Origin: DALYJJ01 sp031969915 | GTDB lineage: Bacteria > Acidobacteriota > Terriglobia > Bryobacterales > Bryobacteraceae | Length of the DNA stretch: 7,054 nucleotides | NCBI GenBank assembly: GCA_031969915.1 | Contig: DALYJJ010000225.1 | Coordinates: 1 to 7,054, forward strand | Direction of reading: 5' to 3' | Shown: one piece after another, positions 1 through 6,339 of the stretch | Layout of the letters: every line of letters starts with the position of its first letter | Position numbering within the stretch: position 1 is the first letter of the stretch | The notes under the pieces: model-generated | What the model saw: the letters and a program-made list of their open reading frames with translations, nothing else | The model's database searches: none | Told to the model about the DNA's origin: nothing | Made by a program: the position numbers and the translations under genes

Positions 1-376
1 CGTACTCCCGCGGAAGCCCGGCGAGCGGATCGCCCTCCGGCCGCCGCGGCAGCGGGTCGACAGGATCGCCCAACGCCCGCGGCCCCACCGGCGCAACCGG
101 CCCCGCCGCGCGCACCAGCGGACGCAGCCGGTCCTCCGCCCATCCGCGCGGAGGCGGTTGCTCGGCCCGAAGCCGGTCCATGTACCGGTCCAATGCACTG
201 GGCCCGATCGCGATCTCTGTGGGCGGCGCCATCCGCCGCGGCAGCTTGCGAATGGGCGTCCGCACCACCGCCGGCCCGCCCTCGCGCACCCGCCCCTTGC
301 GCCCCAACTGCGCGCGTTGCGCAGCCAGCGGCGCAGCCGCCAGAAGGCCGATCAGGCACAGCGGCAGGCAGCGCAT
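1..376 (-). CDS. Secreted protein of unknown function (5' part; continues past the window start)
   Basis: This reading frame stays open on the minus strand from an ATG at 376-374 to the window edge, giving 125 codons with no stop. The first 20 or so residues form a typical signal peptide: MRC, then a hydrophobic run (LPLCLIGLLAAAPLA), then an AAQ-type cleavage site, so the product is probably exported. The mature part seen here is rich in Pro, Arg, Gly and Ala, with a short more ordinary stretch (ALDRYMDRLRAEQ) around residues 61-73. I recognise no domain and no CxxCH motif. The ATG comes one base after the TGA of the pentaheme cytochrome (TGACATG), so the two are probably co-transcribed and translationally coupled. 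Its codons end mostly in G, as in the cytochrome gene, which supports a real frame. It may be a periplasmic partner of the cytochrome, but that rests on position alone. Confidence 0.72.
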   Translation of the reverse strand, partial: MRCLPLCLIGLLAAAPLAAQRAQLGRKGRVREGGPAVVRTPIRKLPRRMAPPTEIAIGPSALDRYMDRLRAEQPPPRGWAEDRLRPLVRAAGPVAPVGPRALGDPVDPLPRRPEGDPLAGLPREY

Positions 377-377
377 G

Positions 378-1622
378 TCAGTTGATGGACGCAGCCGCGC
401 GGCGGAAACGGTCGGCGAACTCCGCCGGTTGATAGACGCTCGGATGTTCCAGGTAGGTGTAGAGCGGCGCCACCGCCCCCGGTGCGCCCGGCGCACCCCC
501 GGCCAACGCCGTCAGCAGCGCATCTAGCGCCATCGTCGCCTGCTCTGCCGATTGCACCCCCGAGCCCGCGATCCGCCCCGCATCCGCCGCCAGCGCCCGC
601 ACCAGGCCCCGCGCCGCCGCGCCCGTGAACTCCTGTTTGGCAAATCGCGCCGCCATCGCCTCCGCCTGCTGCGCCACCCGGTTCGCCGCCGCGCCAATGC
701 CCGCGCCGTCGAACGGCCGCTCCGCCACCAGGCTCGCCAACGCGTTGAACGCCGCCTCCACGCCCGCGCCCTGCTCGCCCGCGGCCTGCGCCAGCAGCAC
801 GCGCGCCACGTCCCACCGCGACAGGTTCACCTGCAGTGCACCCGGCTTGCGCCCCGCATAGCCGCGCTGGATCCGCCAGCTCTCCGCGCGCAGGTCGTGG
901 TGGCACTGGTAGCATTCCATCTCCGCGAACTCCGGCCACTGCGCCGCCGCCCGCCGCGCCAGGTGCTTCATCCCTTCCGATAACGCCACCGCCTGCCCCA
1001 CCGCCCAGATCCGCACCCGCGGCATCGCATTGCCCGCCCCCGCCTTCGGCTCGCGATGATGCGCCGGCTGCGCCGCCGTGAACGTGTCCAGTTCGAAGAC
1101 CAGGTCCGGGTGCCCCGCGGCGATCATCTCATGCGTCACCACCCGCTGGCTGTCGCCCAGGTGGCACCCCAGGCACGTCCGCGCCCGCACTGCCAGATCC
1201 TTCGTATCGATCATCCCCGCCGCCACACTCGCCGCGTGCGAGTTCTTCTGCGTATGCGGCCCCAGCCACTTCTCCGCCGGCCCGTGGCAGCCCTCGCACG
1301 CCACCCCGTCCGAGGTCACCCGCTCGGGCGATCCCACCAGGTGGCACGACGTGCATTGCCGGTCGGTCATCGGATTCGCAATCCGCAGGATCTCCGCCAT
1401 CCGCTTCGACCGCGGATCGCTCAGCACCTTGCTCGCCTTCGAGTGCCGGTCCGGCACCGCCCACAGCGCGTATTCGTTGCCCTGAATCCGGTTTGCGCTC
1501 TCCTCGGCCGCCACCGTCCCCCCATGGCAATTCGACGAGGCGCAACCGCCCGCCCCAATATACTGCTGCCCGTTCGCGGCGGACGCCGCCACCATGACCA
1601 AAACGAATCCCGGAGTACGCAT
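378..1622 (-). CDS. Secreted pentaheme c-type cytochrome, cytochrome c554-like
   Basis: The 414-residue protein begins with a signal peptide (MRTPGFVLVMVAASAANG, cleavage near residues 18-20) and is probably periplasmic. Heme-binding motifs seen: C27-x4-C32-H33 (CASSNCH, an enlarged motif), C90TSCH94, C109EGCH113, C150LGCH154 and C237YQCH241, so up to five c hemes. The segment HEMIAAGHPDLVFEL (164-178) resembles the AGHP.L.FEL stretch I associate with multiheme cytochromes of the c554 type. Residues from about 243 to 414 are an Ala-rich, probably helical domain without heme motifs. The frame is open upstream to an ATG at 1760, but that start puts 46 residues before the signal peptide and fills the divergent promoter region, so I chose the ATG at 1622. 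Upstream of it there is only weak Shine-Dalgarno similarity. Likely role: electron carrier or multiheme reductase; substrate unknown. Confidence 0.88.
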   Translation of the reverse strand: MRTPGFVLVMVAASAANGQQYIGAGGCASSNCHGGTVAAEESANRIQGNEYALWAVPDRHSKASKVLSDPRSKRMAEILRIANPMTDRQCTSCHLVGSPERVTSDGVACEGCHGPAEKWLGPHTQKNSHAASVAAGMIDTKDLAVRARTCLGCHLGDSQRVVTHEMIAAGHPDLVFELDTFTAAQPAHHREPKAGAGNAMPRVRIWAVGQAVALSEGMKHLARRAAAQWPEFAEMECYQCHHDLRAESWRIQRGYAGRKPGALQVNLSRWDVARVLLAQAAGEQGAGVEAAFNALASLVAERPFDGAGIGAAANRVAQQAEAMAARFAKQEFTGAAARGLVRALAADAGRIAGSGVQSAEQATMALDALLTALAGGAPGAPGAVAPLYTYLEHPSVYQPAEFADRFRRAAASIN

Positions 1623-1774
1623 ATAGAAGTGAAGGATCCCCGTGCCGCGGTTCGGTAATGGTAAGTCGCTTTGCCGCACCAAGTCAATAGGTTGAGTGTT
1701 CGGGTCCGTTGTCACACGTTTCAACGTTGCCCATGGCGCGATCAGTAAGATACACTGCATCGACCAGTAACTGA
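1623..1774. promoter_or_regulatory. Divergent intergenic region between the two gene groups
   Basis: These 152 bp separate the outward-facing starts of the pentaheme cytochrome and the CNB/FHA/Fe-S gene and must hold the promoters of both. The region looks less GC-rich than the flanking genes. It contains a perfect 8-bp palindrome CAACGTTG (1722-1729), overlapping a doubled ACGTT (1716-1720 and 1724-1728, period 8), a possible but unproven operator. For the plus-strand gene I find no clean -35/-10 pair; TTGCCC (1727-1732) followed 16 bp later by GATACA (1749-1754) is the best, and it is weak. No Shine-Dalgarno sequence precedes the ATG at 1775. Confidence 0.6.
1658..1687 (-). promoter_or_regulatory. 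Candidate sigma70-type promoter of the pentaheme cytochrome gene
   Basis: Reading the minus strand, TTGACT (1687-1682, five of six bases of the -35 consensus) is followed after 18 bp by TACCAT (1663-1658, four of six of the -10 consensus). Transcription would start near 1650, leaving a leader of roughly 28 nt before the ATG at 1622. The position fits well, but the -10 match is mediocre and the organism's promoter consensus is unknown. Confidence 0.33.
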
Positions 1775-4033
1775 ATGGCCAAAGACGTCATCCTTTCGGC
1801 GGACCTCGGTGGTACGCCGCTTACGCCGGAGGAACTCGCCGCCGTTCCCGCTCTGGCCGGCATTCGCAAAGAGATTTGGGCCAAGTTTCCCGGCGCCGTC
1901 GCGCGCAAGGAGTTCCAGCCCGGCGAGATCGTCTTCCGCCAGGGCGAAAACGGAACCACCGCCTTCCTGCTCCTCGAGGGCAGCGTCGAGATGTCCCTCA
2001 ACCGGACGCTTCTCGCACCCATCGAACGCCGCGAGCGGCCCCGTTCCATGGGCGGCCTCGGCAACCTCTTCCGCTATCTCAAGGGCACGCCCGATCGCAG
2101 CGCCGCGAAGAACGGACGAAGGCGCACCCACATCCCCGTCGACGGTAACATCGACTTGCCCGTCGACAACCCGATCTCCACCATCGAGGCCGGCGAACTG
2201 TTCGGCGAGCTGTCCGCTCTCGCCGCCCTCAAGCAGGACCGCCTGAAGCGCGCTAAGTTCTATCCCCGCCCCGCCACCGCGCGCGCCCTGACGCCCGTCA
2301 CCGTCCTGGAGATGTTGCCCAACATTCTCAACAACGTCCTCTACAACGCGCCCGCCTTCAAGGACAAACTCAACACCAACTACCGCGCCCGCGCGCTCGA
2401 CACCCACCTCCGCAGCGTCCCCGCCTTCCAATCCCTCAGCCCGGAGTTCCTCGATCGCCTGCGCTCGAGCGTCGATCTCGTCGACTATCAGCCCGGCCAG
2501 GTGATCTTTCAACAGGGCGATCCGTCCAACGCCTTCTACCTCATCCGCCTCGGCTTCGTGAAAGTCTCCCAGCAGTTCGCGGGCGGCGAGATGGTGCTCG
2601 CCTACCTCTCGCGCGGCTCCTACTTCGGCGAGATGGGGATCCTCCCCGGCGGCTTCCGCGTCCGCGCCTCGGGTCTCGAAAAAGGCCAGGCCGCCGATGT
2701 GCTCGTCTTCGACGAGCCGGTGCAGTGCGGCCGCGCGCCCAAGGGATCTTCGGTCCTCACCCTCGCCTGGGATAACGCGATTTCCCGCGTTCATTTTGAG
2801 ATGCTCCTCGAAGGCGGCAAACTGCGCGTCCGCCAGCTCGCGTCCGGCAAGAACCCGCTCATCTATCGCGACCAGGCGCACACCACCTTCCTCGCCGGCC
2901 CAGGCGATTCCTTCAAGGCCGGCGAAACCGCCTTCGAAGTCCAGGACGACGACGCCCGCCGCGGCCTCCGCACCACCACCGTCACCGCGATGGATTATGC
3001 GCAGTGCGTGCTCATCAAGCGCGACGACTTCCTCGAAATGCTCGACCGCTTCCCCGACCTCCGCGGTGAAGTGGAGCAGGTCGCCCGCGCTCGCCGCCGC
3101 GCCGATCTCAACACCCTGAACCGCGTGCAACTCGTCTCGCTGGAGAGCTTCCTCGATCAGGAACTGATGCAGGGCCAGAACCTCCTGCTCATGGACCTGG
3201 ACCGCTGCACGCGCTGCGACGAATGCGTCCAGGCCTGCATCTCCACCCACAGCGATGGCGTCAGCCGCCTCTTCCGCGACGGCCTCCGCTTCGATCGCTA
3301 CCTGGTGGCCACCGCCTGCCGCGCCTGCCTCGATCCGCTCTGCATGACCCAGTGCCCCGTCGGCTCCATCCGCCGCAAGGAGACCCTCGATATCGTCATT
3401 GAAGACTGGTGCATCGGCTGCGGCAACTGCGGCCGCGACTGCCCCTACGGCGCGATCAACATCGTGCCCCTCACCGGCTTCGCCGAGGATGGCTCCATCG
3501 CCGTGGCGCCCAAAGCCACCGTGTGCGATCTCTGCGCCGAGTACCCTGAGCCGAATTGCGTCCGCGCCTGCCCGCACGACGCCGCCATCCGCATTGAGCC
3601 CAAGACGTTCTTCGCCCGCGACCTCAGCGGCGTCCGCCTCACCACCGCCACCACCGGCGCCGAAGCTCCCACCGGCCGCCAGGCGCTCGAACGCACCGTC
3701 ATCCAAAGCAGCCTCGTGAACCTCACCGGACTGGTGCCCCGCCTCGAGGTCCGCAACGGCCCAAAGGCCGGTTCGACGCTCCAGCTCAAGCACCCCGAAA
3801 CGGTATTCGGACGCGCCGCCGATTGCGATTACCTCTTCGACGCCCAGGAGGGCGTCTCTCGCCGCCACTGCCGCATCTTCAGCCGCGAGGGCCGCTTCGT
3901 CGTCCAGGACCTCGGCTCCGCCAACGGCACCTTCGTCAATGGCGAGCCGGTGACCGAACGCGAACTCAACGACGGCGACTCGCTCCTCATCGGCCAGGTG
4001 GAGGGCGTCTTCCTCATGGGCCAGCTCCAGTGA
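1775..4033 (+). CDS. Cytosolic CNB-CNB(FHA)-4x[4Fe-4S]-FHA redox signalling protein
   Basis: This 752-residue protein has no signal peptide or membrane helix. CNB domain 1 spans about 25-185, with G-E-L at 144-146 and R165-P-A-T168 of the phosphate-binding cassette, and carries a basic insert at about 82-130. CNB domain 2 starts near 213; after GEMGIL (285-290) it is interrupted by an FHA domain (about 305-390; GR 319-320, SRVH 337-340) and resumes at R399-TTTVTA. Four ferredoxin-type motifs follow: C478/481/484/488, C515/518/523/527, C546/549/552/556 and C584/587/595/599, the 16-Cys pattern of HybA/DmsB/NrfC-type electron-transfer subunits. A second FHA domain (about 655-750) has GR 679-680, SRRH 695-698 and NGTFVNG 717-723. 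An in-frame TGA directly before the ATG (1772-1774) fixes the start. Probable role: electron transfer at the inner membrane face, gated by nucleotide and phospho-Thr binding. Cyclic nucleotide binding is unproven, and such folds can bind other ligands. Confidence 0.93.
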   Translation: MAKDVILSADLGGTPLTPEELAAVPALAGIRKEIWAKFPGAVARKEFQPGEIVFRQGENGTTAFLLLEGSVEMSLNRTLLAPIERRERPRSMGGLGNLFRYLKGTPDRSAAKNGRRRTHIPVDGNIDLPVDNPISTIEAGELFGELSALAALKQDRLKRAKFYPRPATARALTPVTVLEMLPNILNNVLYNAPAFKDKLNTNYRARALDTHLRSVPAFQSLSPEFLDRLRSSVDLVDYQPGQVIFQQGDPSNAFYLIRLGFVKVSQQFAGGEMVLAYLSRGSYFGEMGILPGGFRVRASGLEKGQAADVLVFDEPVQCGRAPKGSSVLTLAWDNAISRVHFEMLLEGGKLRVRQLASGKNPLIYRDQAHTTFLAGPGDSFKAGETAFEVQDDDARRGLRTTTVTAMDYAQCVLIKRDDFLEMLDRFPDLRGEVEQVARARRRADLNTLNRVQLVSLESFLDQELMQGQNLLLMDLDRCTRCDECVQACISTHSDGVSRLFRDGLRFDRYLVATACRACLDPLCMTQCPVGSIRRKETLDIVIEDWCIGCGNCGRDCPYGAINIVPLTGFAEDGSIAVAPKATVCDLCAEYPEPNCVRACPHDAAIRIEPKTFFARDLSGVRLTTATTGAEAPTGRQALERTVIQSSLVNLTGLVPRLEVRNGPKAGSTLQLKHPETVFGRAADCDYLFDAQEGVSRRHCRIFSREGRFVVQDLGSANGTFVNGEPVTERELNDGDSLLIGQVEGVFLMGQLQ

Positions 4034-4998
4034 TCGTCGACGCCAAACACCGCCGCTGGGGCGTCGCGACCGCTCTCCTCAGCGCCGCCTTCACCCTCCT
4101 CTATGCCGTCTACGCCGCCCTCACCCCAGGCGGCTCCCGAGGCGGCACCGCGATGGGCATCCTCTTCGGCTCCCTCGCCTTCGGGGTCTTCGTTTTCGAG
4201 TGCCTCCTGAGTCTGCGTAAGAAGTACCCGGCGTCTCCCGCGGGCCGCGTCCAGACCTGGCTCCGCGCCCACATCTGGCTCGGCGTTCTGGCCACCGCGC
4301 TGGTGCTCTTTCACACCGGCTTCCGCTGGGGCCAGGGTCTGGCCGCCGGAATCATGTGGCTCTACCTGATCGTCACCCTGAGCGGCGTGCTGGGCATGAT
4401 CCTCCAGACAACCTTGCCCCGCCGCATGACGCGCCTCGTCACCCGCGAAACGCTCTACGATCAGATCCCCTCGGTCATCAAATCCCTCCGCCGCGAAGCC
4501 GACGAGCGCGTCGAGTTCGTCACCGCGGACCTCGGCGTCGAGGACCCCGAGCCCGACCGCATCTGGGCCGGCGGCCGCAAGTACTACTTCGACGAGTCGC
4601 AGAAAAAAAGCGCCGCCGAAAAGGTGGAAGCCGAACGCCGCAAGCGCAAGGCCTCGCCCCAACTGGCCACCGGCGAAGAATCCGCCGCCGCGCTCAAAAC
4701 CCACTATCTCCGCGAGGTCCGCCCGTATCTCGCCGCCGACCCGCCCGTCATCTGCCAGCAACTGTTCCGCGACGCCGCCTCCCTCGCCGCCTATTTCCGC
4801 CGCCTCCGCATTCTCGTCCCGGAGAACGCCCATCCCGTCCTCGCCGACCTCGAAAGCATCTGCGACGAGCGCCGGCAACTCGCCATCCAGAAGCGCCTCC
4901 ACGAATACCTGCACGGCTGGCTCTACGCCCACGTGCCGCTGTCCTTCGCGCTGCTCATCCTCACCACCGTCCACGCGGTGATGTCTCTCTGGTACTGA
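4030..4998 (+). CDS. Di-heme cytochrome b-like membrane subunit
   Basis: The 322-residue product has five predicted helices: about 10-32, 40-61, 78-98, 104-126 and 296-320. Positive charges (KHRR 6-9, RKK 63-65, RRMTR 131-135) put the N-terminus, the 2-3 loop and the long 4-5 loop in the cytoplasm. Helix 3 carries H81 and H95 and helix 5 carries H301 and H315. Both pairs are 14 residues apart, the spacing of bis-His di-heme cytochromes b, and both helices run inside to outside, so H81/H301 could ligate an inner heme and H95/H315 an outer one. The charged loop (about 130-290) is unusually large. The GTG start at 4030 overlaps the previous stop as GTGA, implying coupling; the next in-frame ATG (codon 42) would lose helix 1, and frame upstream of 4030 lies over the clear FHA coding sequence. 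Probable role: carry electrons between the Fe-S protein and the decaheme cytochrome, perhaps via quinone. I cannot place it in a named family. Confidence 0.82.
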   Translation: MIVDAKHRRWGVATALLSAAFTLLYAVYAALTPGGSRGGTAMGILFGSLAFGVFVFECLLSLRKKYPASPAGRVQTWLRAHIWLGVLATALVLFHTGFRWGQGLAAGIMWLYLIVTLSGVLGMILQTTLPRRMTRLVTRETLYDQIPSVIKSLRREADERVEFVTADLGVEDPEPDRIWAGGRKYYFDESQKKSAAEKVEAERRKRKASPQLATGEESAAALKTHYLREVRPYLAADPPVICQQLFRDAASLAAYFRRLRILVPENAHPVLADLESICDERRQLAIQKRLHEYLHGWLYAHVPLSFALLILTTVHAVMSLWY

Positions 4999-4999
4999 C

Positions 5000-6322
5000 A
5001 TGGCGAAAGAAGACAAGCCCCTCCCCTACGAGCCGCGCGAGAACGAGGCCAAGACCTACGCCCAGCGCCTCGACGTCTTCTACTTCCGCAAGCGCCTCCG
5101 CTTCTCCAGCCTGCGGAGCAGGATCACTCTCCTGGTCACGGCGCTCTCCCTCGCCGCGGCCGTCCCGCTCGTCGTCGGCCTCGGCGGCTCCCACCAGGCG
5201 TTCTCGAATGGTCCCGTCACCCGCGCCCACGTCATCTTTGAGAACAACTGCGCGTCCTGCCACCTGGGCAACTTCGCCGGCATCCGCAACCAGGACTGCC
5301 AGAAGTGCCACGACGGCCCCGCGCACCCCGCCAAGTCAATCGACACCGCCACCCTCAAGGAAGAGCAGCGCTGCGCCTCCTGCCACGTCGAACATCGCGG
5401 CAGCGGCATGCTCACCGACGTCGACAACCGCCACTGCGTGCGCTGCCACGAAAACCTGCGCGCCCACGGCAACGGCGTCAAGCTCGCCGGCCTCTCCGTC
5501 ACCGGCTTCTCCCCCGGCGATCACCCCGAGTTCTCCGCCGCCGCCTGGCACGGCAAGGACAGCCGTCCGCTGCGCCTCAACCACCGCAAACACATGCAGC
5601 CCGCGCCCGCCGGCACGCGCCTCCCGAAGCGCATGCCCATGCAGTGCTCCGACTGTCACGCGACCGACCGCAACTCGCCCACAGGCGGCTTCCTCCCCAT
5701 GACCTTCGAGCAGCACTGCCGCCCGTGCCACGAACGCGAACTCGGCTTCGACGCCCGCGCCCTGCTCGGCGCGGCCTCTAAACCCGCGCCCCATACCAAG
5801 GACCCGCTCACCATCCGCGCCCACATCGAACAGGCCTACCGCGACCTCCTCGCTCGCGAGCCGGATGTCTTTCAGCGCGATGCCGGCCGCGGCCTCGAAG
5901 GCGCCTCCTCCGCCGCCGCGTGGCTCGAACTGGTCACAAAGGAATCCGCCCAGTTCCTCTTCGATAAAAAGTGCACCTACTGCCATAGCTACGCCGGCCG
6001 CAACGGCGAATTTCCCGTGGTGGCCAAAGTCGCCCCCATCGATGGCCGCCACACCGGCGCCGAGCCCGCCCCCTGGTTCGCACGCGGCGAGTTCAGCCAC
6101 CGCGCCCACCGCGCCGCGCAGTGCGAATCCTGCCACCGCGCCGCCGCCGAAAGCACGCTCACCACCGACGTGCTCGTCCCCCGCCTCGAAAACTGCACTC
6201 CCTGCCACGGAGACAGTGGAACCGCGCTCAACCGCTGCGCGCAGTGTCACGAGTACCATAACAAGAGCAAGGAATCGGACAAGGATCGCCGGCCCATCCA
6301 GCAACTGCTGGGCGGCGGCTAG
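5000..6322 (+). CDS. Membrane-anchored decaheme c-type cytochrome
   Basis: The 440-residue protein has a 41-residue charged N-terminal tail ending in basic residues (RKRLRFSSLRSR), one membrane helix (about 42-62) and a large periplasmic domain; the helix looks like an uncleaved anchor. Ten CxxCH motifs start at C84, C100, C125, C146, C216, C240, C325, C375, C399 and C413. Extra His-rich motifs such as LNHRKHM (193-199) and FSHRAH (365-370), each 8-20 residues before a CxxCH, could supply distal ligands, as in cytochrome c3/c7-type folds. The hemes fall into a group of four, a pair and a group of four, separated by gaps of about 65 and 80 residues. The ATG follows the cytochrome b stop by one base (TGACATG) and has no Shine-Dalgarno sequence, so coupling is likely. 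Probable role: receive electrons from, or deliver them to, the cytochrome b on the periplasmic side. The terminal acceptor or donor is not evident. Confidence 0.92.
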   Translation: MAKEDKPLPYEPRENEAKTYAQRLDVFYFRKRLRFSSLRSRITLLVTALSLAAAVPLVVGLGGSHQAFSNGPVTRAHVIFENNCASCHLGNFAGIRNQDCQKCHDGPAHPAKSIDTATLKEEQRCASCHVEHRGSGMLTDVDNRHCVRCHENLRAHGNGVKLAGLSVTGFSPGDHPEFSAAAWHGKDSRPLRLNHRKHMQPAPAGTRLPKRMPMQCSDCHATDRNSPTGGFLPMTFEQHCRPCHERELGFDARALLGAASKPAPHTKDPLTIRAHIEQAYRDLLAREPDVFQRDAGRGLEGASSAAAWLELVTKESAQFLFDKKCTYCHSYAGRNGEFPVVAKVAPIDGRHTGAEPAPWFARGEFSHRAHRAAQCESCHRAAAESTLTTDVLVPRLENCTPCHGDSGTALNRCAQCHEYHNKSKESDKDRRPIQQLLGGG

Positions 6323-6339
6323 AAATCGCGTTAGCAATC

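Noticed and set aside
1623..1760. N-terminal extension of the pentaheme cytochrome to an ATG at 1760
   Set aside because: It would put 46 residues before a standard signal peptide and cover nearly the whole divergent promoter region.
1742..3868. Long minus-strand open frame (about 708 codons) opposite the CNB/FHA/Fe-S gene
   Set aside because: It is the mirror of a GC-rich coding frame, with Ala/Gly/Glu-heavy composition and no motif. The plus-strand frame encodes four Fe-S motifs and recognisable CNB and FHA domains.
3823..4029. Upstream ATG at 3823 for the cytochrome b gene
   Set aside because: The added 69 residues are Arg/Pro-rich and out of frame over the conserved FHA coding sequence; the GTG at 4030 in a GTGA overlap is a better start.
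3829..5016. Minus-strand open frame of about 395 codons opposite the cytochrome b gene
   Set aside because: Low-complexity antisense shadow without motifs. The sense frame gives membrane helices with ordered His pairs.
4356..5702. Plus-strand open frame of 448 codons in another frame across the cytochrome b and decaheme genes
   Set aside because: Its product is an Arg/Pro/Ser/Thr-rich shadow and it spans two real genes that are read in other frames.
5336..6337. Minus-strand open frame opposite the decaheme cytochrome, and a similar one opposite the kinase (6331-6996)
   Set aside because: Both lie antisense to genes with unambiguous CxxCH or kinase motifs and show only Ala/Gly-rich composition.
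6323..6339. Possible terminator between the decaheme and kinase genes
   Set aside because: The gap is only 17 bases and shows no hairpin or T-run.
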